64,000 bases of DNA from positions 59,193-123,192 of the forward strand of contig CAJUGD010000008.1 of the NCBI GenBank assembly GCA_910586205.1. The letters are read 5' to 3'. The notes under the pieces were generated by a model that worked only from the letters and a program-made list of their open reading frames with translations, did not search any database and was not told the DNA's origin. This document shows, one piece after another, positions 1 through 7,941 of this stretch. The translations under genes were made by a program, and so were the position numbers. Origin of the DNA: an uncultured Lachnospiraceae bacterium (GTDB lineage Bacteria; Bacillota; Clostridia; Lachnospirales; Lachnospiraceae). Positions within the stretch are counted from its first letter, which is position 1. The number at the start of each line of letters is the position of its first letter.

Positions 1-295
1 CGATGATCTCTGTCTTTGCCTTGACAAGCGCGTCTATTTCCTCCATGGTCGGCGTAATATAGACCTTGCTGTCCTCAAAATCCTTTTTCCAGATTCCGAT
101 CACCGGTAAATCCACGTTCTTTTTGATTTCTTCAATATCCTCTGGTGTGTTGGCTCGAATACCGAGTGCACCGCCCTCTGCCGCTGCCCTTGCCATCCTT
201 CCCATGATAAAAGAAGAATGCAGCGGTTCTGTCGGCAGAGCCTGACAAGATACAATAAGTTTCCCCTTCATTTTCTTAATCTGTTCACCTAACAT
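1..295 (-). CDS. nanE: N-acetylmannosamine-6-phosphate 2-epimerase, 3' part cut by window edge
   Basis: This is the N-terminal part (about 98 residues) of a NanE-type TIM-barrel epimerase, which converts ManNAc-6-P to GlcNAc-6-P in sialic acid or amino-sugar catabolism. The protein starts MLGEQIKKMKGKLIVSCQALP and continues with SSFIMGRMARAAAEGGA, GIRAN and LPVIGIWK, the usual NanE beginning. The ATG at 295 has an AAGGAAGGG ribosome binding site just upstream. The rest of the gene lies left of the window, so integrity cannot be judged. A putative promoter lies at 360-388. Confidence 0.88.
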   Translation of the reverse strand, partial: MLGEQIKKMKGKLIVSCQALPTEPLHSSFIMGRMARAAAEGGALGIRANTPEDIEEIKKNVDLPVIGIWKKDFEDSKVYITPTMEEIDALVKAKTEII

Positions 296-359
296 AGTTC
301 CCTTCCTTTCCCTTTCCTAACGATAATCAGCGCCTTTATTCGTTAACCGGTGTACTGTT

Positions 360-388
360 ATCATACACGAGTAAGAAAGTATTTGCAA
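360..388 (-). promoter_or_regulatory. Putative sigma-A promoter of nanE
   Basis: Reading the minus strand, TTGCAA (383-388) is followed after 17 bases by TATGAT (360-365), about 65 bases before the nanE start. An AT-rich segment further upstream (about 400-420) contains GAAAGTAATTTC, a near-palindrome of the kind RpiR/NanR regulators bind. That operator reading is only a guess. Confidence 0.55.
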
Positions 389-611
389 TACTATTTTATG
401 TTTAAGAAATTACTTTCATTCTCTTTATTAAAAATAGACAATATTTTATTTTTATCGTGGCAAATCCCTTCACTTTTTTGTGCATATTGTGAAATTAATT
501 TCCTTAATCCAACCAGGTACTCCTGATTATTTCCATATTTCTCCTATTTTTAAATAAACACCTGCCTGCACAGAATGATGAACTTTTCTTCCGGATCATT
601 CTTTCATTCAG

Positions 612-643
612 CAAAAAACCGATGTGCAGCAAAAACACACCGG
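612..643 (-). terminator. Rho-independent terminator after ogt
   Basis: On the minus strand an 8-bp stem (CCGGTGTG with CACATCGG, one G-U pair) with a 9-base loop is followed by TTTTTTG. It lies about 50 bases past the ogt stop. The rest of the 296-694 interval holds no convincing gene, only the nanE promoter and AT-rich sequence. Confidence 0.7.
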
Positions 644-694
644 ATTTTTCATCTGAAAACACATTATGATAATACCTGCAGGCTATAAATTCCT

Positions 695-1210
695 CTAAAC
701 GCAATTCGACAAATTTACACCTTCCAATGCAAGCAGCCTCTGCTTTTTATCCAGCCCTCCCGCATACCCTGTCAGCCGTTTGTCTGCTCCCACTACCCGG
801 TGACAAGGAATAATAATAGAAATAGGGTTGTGGCCAACCGCGCCGCCCACAGCCTGAGCCGCCATACTTGAAAGCCCTTTCTCTGCAGCGATTCTTTTGG
901 CTAACTCTCCATAGGTAGTCACTTTTCCATAAGGAATGTCACAAAGCATCTCCCAAACCGCCCTGCGGAATCCACTTCCCTCCGGAGCAAGAATCAGTTC
1001 CTTAACGGATGGCCTTTCCCCGTTAAAATAACGGTCAAGCCACTCCTTTGCCTGATTTAAAATCAAGGAATCCGGATTTTTCACCACCTTTTCCTTTGTT
1101 AAATCAGGAAAATACTTCTGCCCCTCCATCCACAGCCCCACAAGCGCATGATTCCTTTCTGCCAGCAGAAGTTTGCCTATGGGAGAATGGTATTCCATAA
1201 GATTCATCAT
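695..1210 (-). CDS. ogt: Methylated-DNA--protein-cysteine methyltransferase
   Basis: DNA repair protein of the Ogt/MGMT family, which moves the alkyl group of O6-alkylguanine onto its own active-site cysteine. The active-site motif PCHRVVG is present, preceded by AVGGAVGHNPISIIIP and followed by LTGYAGGLDKKQRLLALEG, the standard C-terminal domain. About 171 residues is normal for the family. The start at 1210 is preferred because GGAG lies nine bases upstream; an in-frame ATG at 1225 overlaps the end of the preceding gene's stop region and has a weaker site. It follows the metallo-beta-lactamase gene with no gap and is probably cotranscribed with it. Confidence 0.93.
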   Translation of the reverse strand: MMNLMEYHSPIGKLLLAERNHALVGLWMEGQKYFPDLTKEKVVKNPDSLILNQAKEWLDRYFNGERPSVKELILAPEGSGFRRAVWEMLCDIPYGKVTTYGELAKRIAAEKGLSSMAAQAVGGAVGHNPISIIIPCHRVVGADKRLTGYAGGLDKKQRLLALEGVNLSNCV

Positions 1211-1225
1211 TTTACAGCGCTCCAT

Positions 1226-2476
1226 TTATCCCAGATTCTTGGCGCTTGCTATAAAATAGTGTCTTGCATTGGCAGAAGTCATCTGCCCTGCCCTTTTAAG
1301 AAGCGCTTCTTTTTTCAGTTCCCTATACTCTGAGGATTCCTTCCCGTCCGCCAGCTCTAAGAGCTGCAGGGCAATCTGAAACTGCCCCTCATTCATATAT
1401 TCTTTAATCTTTTCCTTCAGCTTTTCATCGCCAATCAGCTCCCGAATTACAGCCTGGTATTCTCTGTCACTGACAGGCATAAGCCCGGCGGCGTTTCCGT
1501 CAAACCATCCTACATAGCCGCAGTAAATGCTTTTCACAGACCACTCCACTGTACCGTAAAACTCTCCCAAATACTCCTTGTCAAGATATTTTTCGGGAAG
1601 CTTTACCTGTTCTGTGGTTTCACTTATGGTCATCCCTTTGTTCATGCAATCCAATGTCTCCAAAAGAACATATTCTATGGCATCGCGGAAGGTTCCGATC
1701 TGATCCTGTATCTGCTCCCTTCCCATTATCGGCCTGGTATGGCCTGGCAGAAGCGCCTTGGCATCATAGGAAAGAATCACCCCCAAAGTGTCCGCCCATG
1801 CCGCAATATCCCGGTACTGTGTTCCCCGGATGGCATACAGATTCGGCCAGCAGCCATAATAGTTATCCCCTGTGCAGATGACCTGATCCTCCTCAAGCCA
1901 GACAAAAATCTGATCGTCCGTCTCTCCCGCTGCACTGACCATCTTCAGCTTTACTCCGTCAATTACACGTTCCACCTCATCTTCATGATACATGGTGGTG
2001 GGCGCTATAAAATCAAGACTGCCCTTTCCCACAGCCCATCCTTCACGAATCCCGATTCCCTGGCTGATTGTCTCCTCGTCCGTCAGTCCATAGCCAAACT
2101 GATAGGCACCTCTCTGATTCAGCACATCCTTTAAGCGGTCATAATATTTCAGTACAGGCTTTTTCGGCGCAAAAGCAATAACCTCCTCAACCGTATCCCT
2201 GAAAACACCTGCTCCTCCCCGGTGGTCCGGATGTCCATGGGTGTATATGATGGTCTTCACAGGCTTGTCTGTCAGCCGTGCCAAGTCCTCCTTCAGTTCC
2301 TCCCCATAGCCTGTACTGTCCAGAGCATCAATCAATATAACCGAAGTTTCTCCCAATACAGCAACCGCATTGCTGATTCCATATCCTAAAAAATGATAAA
2401 TATGGTCATTCACCTTTGTCAATGTCTTTTGATAATTCTTCTCTGTAAAGTCTTTTAATTTCTTTTCTCCTGTCAT
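1226..2476 (-). CDS. Alkyl-sulfatase-like metallo-beta-lactamase-fold hydrolase
   Basis: A 416-residue protein with the MBL zinc-binding motif THGHPDH (near residue 79), the signature of the SdsA/YjcS alkyl sulfatase group, plus downstream features of that group: GDNYYGCWPNLYAIRG and LLPGHTRPI. After the MBL domain (about residues 20-270) comes a helical dimerisation-type region (WFDGN, LLELAD, ANARHYF) typical of alkyl sulfatases. The C-terminal SCP-like sterol-carrier domain of full-length enzymes is absent, as protein ends soon after. It probably hydrolyses alkyl sulfates or related esters in the cytoplasm, since no signal peptide is visible. Substrate unknown. Confidence 0.85.
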   Translation of the reverse strand: MTGEKKLKDFTEKNYQKTLTKVNDHIYHFLGYGISNAVAVLGETSVILIDALDSTGYGEELKEDLARLTDKPVKTIIYTHGHPDHRGGAGVFRDTVEEVIAFAPKKPVLKYYDRLKDVLNQRGAYQFGYGLTDEETISQGIGIREGWAVGKGSLDFIAPTTMYHEDEVERVIDGVKLKMVSAAGETDDQIFVWLEEDQVICTGDNYYGCWPNLYAIRGTQYRDIAAWADTLGVILSYDAKALLPGHTRPIMGREQIQDQIGTFRDAIEYVLLETLDCMNKGMTISETTEQVKLPEKYLDKEYLGEFYGTVEWSVKSIYCGYVGWFDGNAAGLMPVSDREYQAVIRELIGDEKLKEKIKEYMNEGQFQIALQLLELADGKESSEYRELKKEALLKRAGQMTSANARHYFIASAKNLG

Positions 2477-2513
2477 CCTTCCTCATGATCTCCTTGTGTT
2501 TTTTTATAGTGTA

Positions 2514-3608
2514 TCATAAAATCTTACCATTTTCTATGACTATATATCTTGCTGATGCCGCGGCCACGGCCACTCCGTCCCCTGTCTGCTTTCCTGCTGC
2601 CAGGACTGCGCCTTTCCCTGCTGCCAGCATTGCCGCCCTCTCACACACATTTCCCGCTCCCACAGCCTGACGGACAAAAGAAGATTCCGCAAAAGTCCCT
2701 TCTGCCCTCTCCAGATCTTCTGCCGAAAAAGTTAAAAAAGGAACCTTCCAATGTTTTGCCAGCCAGCAGATCCCTTCCTCTGTCTTTTTCAAATCAATGC
2801 TGGCCAGCCTTGCCACGGCTCTTTCTTCCAGATTTGCTCCCTCCAGGACCTTTTGTACCATTGCCTTGAGCCTTTCCCCCGAGACTCCCCTGCGGCATCC
2901 GATCCCAACTGACAAGCACTTAGGAATCAAATGCAGAACCCGCCCCTCATCTTCCAGTCTTCTAAGCATTCCTTCCCCGGCTGTTCGTTTCACGGTAATC
3001 CACACATTCATTTTTCCTGGCTTGTTAAGCATATATTCTTTCGGAACCTTATCCTCAAGAGGAAAATCAGAAAAAAACCCAATGGGCTCATCCTCCAGCG
3101 CCGCAGCCGCCAGCCGCCTTGCCATGTGTCTGTCTCCCACAAGAAGCCCATGATCATCTGCCCACACATCAATGGCAGCCTTCCCGTTTACATCTGAGGC
3201 AGTGGTAATCACAGGCACGGCATTGCAGATTTCTGCTGCCGCTTTGGCAAGCCTGTTAGCCCCTCCCACATGGCCGGACAAAAGAGAAACCGCAAAGCCT
3301 CCCGTTTCATCCATTACCACCACTGCGGGATCTGTCAGCTTGCTTTTGAGAACAGGCGCTATTGCCCGAACCGCAATGCCTGCAGCGCCTATGTAGATCA
3401 GACCGTCCATTTCATTAAATTGGTTTTCTGTCCACTCTCCCACACCCTCTGTCACAGGATTCATCCCCTTCTGCTGCCTTATTTCCTCTGAAAAGAACCG
3501 CTGCTGCACATACCCCGTACAATCCTCCCCTCTCTCCCGAAGCTTTTCCACCAAAAAAGAACACAGCCTGCTGCCCCTTCTGGTAAAACTGATTACCGCA
3601 ATCTTCAT
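2514..3608 (-). CDS. cbiG: Cobalt-precorrin-5A hydrolase CbiG
   Basis: Anaerobic cobalamin pathway enzyme that opens the delta-lactone of cobalt-precorrin-5A, releasing acetaldehyde. The N-terminal CbiG domain shows YIGAAGIAVRAIAP and DPAVVVMDETGGFAVSLLSGHVGGANRLA, the family signature. The C-terminal domain shows SVGIGCRRGVSGE, ASIDLKKTEEGI and FVRQAVGAGNVCERAA. The start at 3608 (MKIAVISF) is chosen because a GGGAGGGG site lies just upstream inside the end of cbiD, the stop of which (3611-3613) is two bases before this start. About 364 residues. Coupled to cbiD. Confidence 0.93.
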   Translation of the reverse strand: MKIAVISFTRRGSRLCSFLVEKLRERGEDCTGYVQQRFFSEEIRQQKGMNPVTEGVGEWTENQFNEMDGLIYIGAAGIAVRAIAPVLKSKLTDPAVVVMDETGGFAVSLLSGHVGGANRLAKAAAEICNAVPVITTASDVNGKAAIDVWADDHGLLVGDRHMARRLAAAALEDEPIGFFSDFPLEDKVPKEYMLNKPGKMNVWITVKRTAGEGMLRRLEDEGRVLHLIPKCLSVGIGCRRGVSGERLKAMVQKVLEGANLEERAVARLASIDLKKTEEGICWLAKHWKVPFLTFSAEDLERAEGTFAESSFVRQAVGAGNVCERAAMLAAGKGAVLAAGKQTGDGVAVAAASARYIVIENGKIL

Positions 3609-3610
3609 AA

Positions 3611-4855
3611 TCATCCCCTCCCCCAAGTCTTTCCCATCACCTTATGAGCAGACGAAAACACCACTGCCTCAGCCTCCAATGCCCCATGAGACCATAAAAG
3701 AATCTGCTCCTTCACATGCTTTGCCCCACAGGCAAGCACAAGCTCTGCGATTCCTGCCTCCTTCAGCCTTCCCACCGCTTCTTCCGTAGTATTGGCATTT
3801 TCCACATCCCTTAACAGGTGCTCTCTCCTTTCGTTTTCTCTCAATGCATATATAGATTCCTCCCAAGTCTCCTGGGCTTCCGGCTCCTTCCCTGCCTGAA
3901 CCCATCTGTTTCTTCCCGCCTCCTCTATCGTCTCCTTGGTCAGCCTCCCCAAAATCTCCATCCTCTGATCCCCATATTTGGAATGGGTATTCTTTACGCC
4001 TCCTGCCACTTTTACCAGCTTTCCGATGTGCCCTGCCACCAAAACCCGCTTTACCCCCTCCTCCACTGCCATATCCACCGCATCCCCCATAAAATTACTG
4101 CATTTCACCGCTTCCCCCAAAGGAATCCCCATATTCTCCCGCAAAAACGTCTCCCCATAATTGCCGGGAGTCAGAATAATCCTTTCCTTCCCTGCCGCTT
4201 TCTTCACCCGGATATCCAGACGAATCGTTTCCAGCAAAGCGCTCTCGCTCATAGGCTCCACAATCCCTGTAGTCCCCAATATAGATATCCCTCCCTGAAT
4301 CCCCAAACAAGGATTAAAGGTCTTCTCTGCTAAAATAACCCCATCCGGCACAGCAATCTGAACTTCTAAAAAGCCCTCATACCCTGCTTTTTCCCGCACA
4401 TCTTCCACTGCCTGTACAATCACAGACCGAGGGGACGGATTAATCGCATAATGCCCCTTAGGACAAGACAACCCATCCTTTGTGACAATCCCGATTCCCG
4501 GCCCTCCGTTTAAATAAATCCTGGTAGCTTTCTGAGAAAAATATCCCTTCCCCCTAAGTTGACGTTCCTCCCAATCTTCCTGGGTTACAAATATCACCCG
4601 TCCATACACCCACACACCGTCCGTCACATCCGGATCATCCCCTGCATCCTTTTTTACCCTCCACCATCCCTTCCCCTCCAAAGCCCTGTCTCCATTTTCC
4701 GCACGCTCCGCCGGAAAATCTGCTGTATCCCCGTTTCCCAAAACCACCTGCACCCTTTTTGCCTCCTTTCCCTCCATCAGAAAAAGAGCTGCAGCCTTCG
4801 CTGCAGCCGACGCACAAGTCCCGGTGGTAAATCCTTTTCTCAGTCTATGTATCAT
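3611..4855 (-). CDS. cbiD: Cobalt-precorrin-5B (C1)-methyltransferase CbiD
   Basis: SAM-dependent enzyme of anaerobic corrin synthesis that methylates C1 of cobalt-precorrin-5B. The N-terminus RKGFTTGTCASAAAKAA and the segments GPGIGIVTKDGL, INPSPRSVI and ILGTTGIVEPMSE are diagnostic. At 414 residues it is slightly longer than many CbiD proteins because of a C-terminal extension (about residues 330-414). It is followed directly by cbiG. No other corrin-ring genes are adjacent, so the remaining pathway must lie elsewhere; a cbiK-type domain appears 22 kb away. No cobalamin riboswitch was seen upstream. Confidence 0.94.
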   Translation of the reverse strand: MIHRLRKGFTTGTCASAAAKAAALFLMEGKEAKRVQVVLGNGDTADFPAERAENGDRALEGKGWWRVKKDAGDDPDVTDGVWVYGRVIFVTQEDWEERQLRGKGYFSQKATRIYLNGGPGIGIVTKDGLSCPKGHYAINPSPRSVIVQAVEDVREKAGYEGFLEVQIAVPDGVILAEKTFNPCLGIQGGISILGTTGIVEPMSESALLETIRLDIRVKKAAGKERIILTPGNYGETFLRENMGIPLGEAVKCSNFMGDAVDMAVEEGVKRVLVAGHIGKLVKVAGGVKNTHSKYGDQRMEILGRLTKETIEEAGRNRWVQAGKEPEAQETWEESIYALRENERREHLLRDVENANTTEEAVGRLKEAGIAELVLACGAKHVKEQILLWSHGALEAEAVVFSSAHKVMGKTWGRG

Positions 4856-5020
4856 CTAAAATCACCTGCCAGACATTCCAAAATATTTATCCTGATTATA
4901 GTTACTTTCTCTTGATTTTTCAAGCCCCATTTCCACAATCAGCCGCAATTTATCTGCAATTTCCGTACTTTGTACTCCCGCAATCCTCATTTATCATTTA
5001 TATTCTTTTATACAGCAAAA

Positions 5021-5053
5021 ACGGAAGTGTCAATAGATAAGACACTCCCTTCT
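5021..5053 (-). terminator. Rho-independent terminator after the SASP gene
   Basis: Minus-strand stem GGAGTGTC/GACACTTCC with a 9-base loop followed by GTTTTTG, directly past the SASP stop at 5059. The remaining sequence up to cbiD (4856-5020) shows no gene. Confidence 0.7.
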
Positions 5054-5058
5054 CAGCT

Positions 5059-5268
5059 TCATTTTTCGCTCTCTTTCTGCATCTCCCGCTTCCTCTTTGT
5101 AATCATTCCCCCGATTCTTCCGCTCTCCTTTGATGTCAGGCTTTTCCACCCGCTCTCCAACACCTTGTCCCCAAGTCCTAACTCCTCCGCAATCTCAAAC
5201 TTCAGCTGTTCCTCCGGGGTCATATTGTTTCTGTCAAACGGCTTTTTAGACTTTTTTCCTTTAGACAT
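5059..5268 (-). CDS. Small acid-soluble spore protein, alpha/beta type
   Basis: A 69-residue basic protein of the alpha/beta SASP family, which coats spore DNA and protects it in dormant spores. The family pattern is visible in LKFEIAEELGLGDKV, followed by GWKSLTSKESGRIGGMITKRKRE, matching the two helices and the germination protease region. The start at 5268 (MSKGKKSKK) has AAAGGAGT eleven bases upstream. Its presence supports a spore-forming Firmicute. Followed by a terminator, so likely the end of a short unit with the PspC gene. Confidence 0.85.
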   Translation of the reverse strand: MSKGKKSKKPFDRNNMTPEEQLKFEIAEELGLGDKVLESGWKSLTSKESGRIGGMITKRKREMQKESEK

Positions 5269-5344
5269 AATAAAGGCATACTCCTTTCTTTTTCCATAAA
5301 AGCAGTATGCCCCTTCACCGGCTCCTCTATACACAGCCCTTTCT

Positions 5345-5542
5345 TTAGTATTCCGGCTCCACGGGAATAATGATCGCCGCAATCAGATATGCAATAATGC
5401 TCATCCCGGCCCAGCATGTCAAAAGCACCCACACCAAGCGGATCAAGGTAGGATCCACATTCAAATACTCTCCCAATCCTCCGCACACTCCGCAGATCAT
5501 CTTATCCTTATTCGACCTATACAGCTTCCGATTCAAATCCAT
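5345..5542 (-). CDS. PspC domain membrane protein
   Basis: A 65-residue protein consisting of a single PspC domain: LYRSNKDKMICGVCGGLGEYLNVDPTLIR followed by one hydrophobic segment (LVWVLLTCWAGMSIIAYLIAAIII) and a short tail VEPEY. PspC-type proteins are linked to envelope stress responses. The start at 5542 is chosen because AAAGGA lies nine bases upstream, whereas the ATG at 5548 is too close to it. The neighbouring DUF4097/DUF1700/PadR genes commonly travel with PspC in Firmicutes, suggesting a shared envelope-stress role, which is inference. Confidence 0.85.
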   Translation of the reverse strand: MDLNRKLYRSNKDKMICGVCGGLGEYLNVDPTLIRLVWVLLTCWAGMSIIAYLIAAIIIPVEPEY

Positions 5543-5591
5543 AATCATTCGTCCTTTCTTTTATAATTTTCATGAAAAGTACCCAAAACCA

Positions 5592-6545
5592 CTATCTTTC
5601 AGCCTGCCCATCCTGATTGTCGTAACTGTGCTGCTCATAATTCACGGTAATCACCCCTGCCCGGCACTCAAGCTCCATATTCTTTACCCCGGGATTATCA
5701 ATCTCCTTCTCCCAGTGAACTCCTTGATTCCCCTCGTCCGTTTCGCCAAACAGAATCTGTCCCATATCGCACTCCATCTCATAAGAAAAATCCTCTTTTT
5801 TTCCTATAAGAGACAGGCCAATCTGTCCCATATCACATTCTGCCGATACATCACTTACCTCCTCAATCTGACACTCAATCACTCCTGCCTTTGCCTCCAG
5901 CTCCAGCTGATCCGCCTGTATATGAAGAGCCGTGATCACGGATGCCTTTGATTCCAGAAAAATCTCCTCAGCCTGCAGCCCGTCAGCCCAAAATTCCCCT
6001 GCGCTGACTTCCACATAAAGCTCCTTAAACCAATTCCCTTTAGGAACCAATATAATAATAGAATTCATAATCCCTTGGGGATAGGTTTCCGGCAGAATTT
6101 TCAGCTTATCTCTTTTCTGTCCGTACCGATAGTCTTCCCCGTCATTACACTTTTGAATCCGAATCTGTCCCTCCTTCAGCTCATCCGATTCCTTCCAAAT
6201 CACGTTTCCAATGGCTGCCATTTCAATCTCTCTCACATTTTCAAACAGGACCTCCTCTTTTACGGTAAGCTCTCCATTCTCCAAATCCCTTGGTATGGCA
6301 ATCTCAATATCCTTTTCTTTCGGCACTCCATCCCCCGTTTTCTGATAAATATCACCTGCCTCCAAAATCTCGTCGGGAAATGTATGCCAGTGCTCCCAAT
6401 CATATCCTCTCCGCCATACTGCGTCCCTCAAAGCCCATGCCGCATAGTGGGTGCCTCCCATAGCTGCCCCGGCTGCTATCATCCCCAAACCGGCCGCACT
6501 GACTATCACGCCCAAAATCGTCATCCATTTCATAAAATGTTTCAT
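5592..6545 (-). CDS. DUF4097-type membrane-anchored beta-helix protein
   Basis: A 317-residue protein with an N-terminal transmembrane segment (about residues 8-32, TILGVIVSAAGLGMIAAGAAMGG) followed by an extracytoplasmic region rich in short repeating beta strands (for example LELEAKAGVIECQIEEVSDVSAECDMGQIGL, where ECDMGQI occurs twice). This matches the DUF4097/putative adhesin class, always found with DUF1700 and PadR genes. Its start overlaps the DUF1700 stop by 4 bases (ATGA), indicating translational coupling. Molecular role unknown. Confidence 0.8.
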   Translation of the reverse strand: MKHFMKWMTILGVIVSAAGLGMIAAGAAMGGTHYAAWALRDAVWRRGYDWEHWHTFPDEILEAGDIYQKTGDGVPKEKDIEIAIPRDLENGELTVKEEVLFENVREIEMAAIGNVIWKESDELKEGQIRIQKCNDGEDYRYGQKRDKLKILPETYPQGIMNSIIILVPKGNWFKELYVEVSAGEFWADGLQAEEIFLESKASVITALHIQADQLELEAKAGVIECQIEEVSDVSAECDMGQIGLSLIGKKEDFSYEMECDMGQILFGETDEGNQGVHWEKEIDNPGVKNMELECRAGVITVNYEQHSYDNQDGQAER

Positions 6546-7363
6546 GATCCGCTCCTCCCTCCTCTGTGCAGCAGCCGGCTAATCCCATTTACCATGCTGC
6601 TGATGCAAAAAGGCAGAAACTTCCCATAGATCAGGATACAGACCACAACGCCGATCATAGCCAGGCCCAACGCCAATACTCCGCATCCTGCCACAAAAAC
6701 CCCTGCCCATGAATAAGCAGAAAACATCATCCCAATTCCCACCACAATCAAAGCTGCAGCTCCGATCCATGCGGTTATGGTCAGTACTCCTGCCAGGGCA
6801 AAAAGTGCCAGAATAAGGGCCGCGCCTCCCACGGCAATCCCTGCGGCTCCGCCTCCCACGCCAAGGATTATCGGTGATGCCATGCAAAACAGCAAAAACA
6901 CCAGAATCAGCTTCACAATGGAGCTTCCGATACTTCCCTTTGACAAAAGCCCGCCATTTCGCCCGGATCTTTGTGACTTTCCAAAATCCTTATCCTTACC
7001 CAAAGACTCTGCACGATTGTCTGCTCCAAAATCCGCCTGGCCTTCGAAAGCCTCATGCCAATCATCTTCCCCGGCCTGGCTCTGCATCTTCACCACCTGA
7101 TACCCAGGCTCCCGAAACCGTTCATCCTGATAGCCGGTCTCTGTAAATTCCCCGCCTTCCTCCAGGCTTCCTCCTAAATCCGCCCGAATAATGGCTGCCA
7201 CCCTTTCCGGGCTTCCAAACTCCTGTATCACTTCCTGTTCGTGCTCATCCCCTGCATCTTCCAGATAATCCCGATAGTAAGCGACCGCATCCTGCTTATC
7301 CTCCTCCGGAATATCCATCAAAAGATATTCCAATTCTTTCATAAATTCCTCTCTGTTCATCAA
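6542..7363 (-). CDS. DUF1700 (HAAS-type) membrane protein
   Basis: A 273-residue protein. The first 65 residues form the DUF1700/HAAS domain (MNREEFMKELEYLLMDIPEED, YYRDYLEDAGD, VIQEFGSPERVAAIIRADL). A polar linker follows, then four or so hydrophobic segments between residues 145 and 255. In known operons DUF1700 proteins sit between a PadR regulator and a DUF4097 protein, as here, and may act in an envelope-stress circuit. It overlaps both neighbours by 4 bases, so the three genes are translationally coupled. Confidence 0.85.
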   Translation of the reverse strand: MMNREEFMKELEYLLMDIPEEDKQDAVAYYRDYLEDAGDEHEQEVIQEFGSPERVAAIIRADLGGSLEEGGEFTETGYQDERFREPGYQVVKMQSQAGEDDWHEAFEGQADFGADNRAESLGKDKDFGKSQRSGRNGGLLSKGSIGSSIVKLILVFLLFCMASPIILGVGGGAAGIAVGGAALILALFALAGVLTITAWIGAAALIVVGIGMMFSAYSWAGVFVAGCGVLALGLAMIGVVVCILIYGKFLPFCISSMVNGISRLLHRGGRSGS

Positions 7364-7677
7364 TCCGCCTCCTCAAGTATCCTGGAAATCTTCAGGGAAT
7401 AGCTTCTCCACTCACTGCGGTACAGATTCAACTGGAGCCTTCCATTTTCCGTAATTTTGTAATATCTCCGATTCCTGCCGTCAATGGCCATATCATAGCT
7501 CTCTAAGCATTCTTCCTTTAAAAGCCTCCGCAGCACCGGATACAGCGTGGACTCCGAGATATCAATAGCGCCCCGCACATCCTGGGTAATCTTATACCCA
7601 TAAGTGCCCTGCTGCTCCCGCGACACTACGGCCAGCACAATTGCATCCAAAAGAGCTGCTCCTGTATTAAATACCAT
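7360..7677 (-). CDS. PadR family transcriptional regulator
   Basis: A 105-residue winged-helix repressor: LLDAIVLAVVSREQQGTYGYKITQDV, then ISESTLYPVLRRLLKEECLESYD and RRYYKITENGRLQL, the PadR fold. The start at 7677 (MVFNTGAALLD) has AGGAGAG seven bases upstream, better than the longer reading from 7725. First gene of the padR/DUF1700/DUF4097 operon and probably its autoregulator. The AT-rich near-palindromic region immediately upstream is a candidate operator. Confidence 0.9.
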   Translation of the reverse strand: MVFNTGAALLDAIVLAVVSREQQGTYGYKITQDVRGAIDISESTLYPVLRRLLKEECLESYDMAIDGRNRRYYKITENGRLQLNLYRSEWRSYSLKISRILEEAD

Positions 7678-7737
7678 GATCTCTCTCCTATTCTGATAGC
7701 ATTTCTTTTGTTTCCTCCAAAACACTTATTTTTTGTG

Positions 7738-7802
7738 TAATATGATATTTTTATATAATATTATTTATTTTTCTATATTATATATCATATAATATTGTAT
7801 GT
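7738..7802 (-). promoter_or_regulatory. AT-rich promoter/operator region of padR operon
   Basis: Upstream of padR an AT-only stretch carries mirrored ATATGATAT and ATATATCATAT elements about 45 bases apart, with TATAAT-like hexamers between. PadR proteins usually bind such dyads near their own promoter. No single promoter can be fixed by eye because many hexamers fit. Confidence 0.4.
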
Positions 7803-7837
7803 CAAGAAAAACTACGAAAATATTTATCCAAACGGTT

Positions 7838-7886
7838 ACAAAAGAAAAAAGCCAAACAAGAGTCTCATAACTCTCATCTGGCTTAT
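7838..7886 (-). terminator. Strong rho-independent terminator after rpsA
   Basis: On the minus strand AAGCCAGATGAGAGT pairs with ACTCTTGTTTGGCTT around a short loop, followed by TTTTCTTTTG. It lies about 55 bases past the rpsA stop and closes the leftward cmk-ispH-rpsA transcript. Confidence 0.85.
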
Positions 7887-7941
7887 ATCCCTCACATTTT
7901 CACACAATTCAAGCAAAAACCTTTTTTAAATAACCGTATCT

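Noticed and set aside
504..704. Open frame of 66 codons on the minus strand beside ogt
   Set aside because: It spans the terminator hairpin and AT-rich sequence, overlaps the ogt end, and its product resembles nothing.
4095..4310. Overlapping frames inside cbiD and many similar long frames opposite real genes
   Set aside because: They are shadows of well-recognised genes in other frames.
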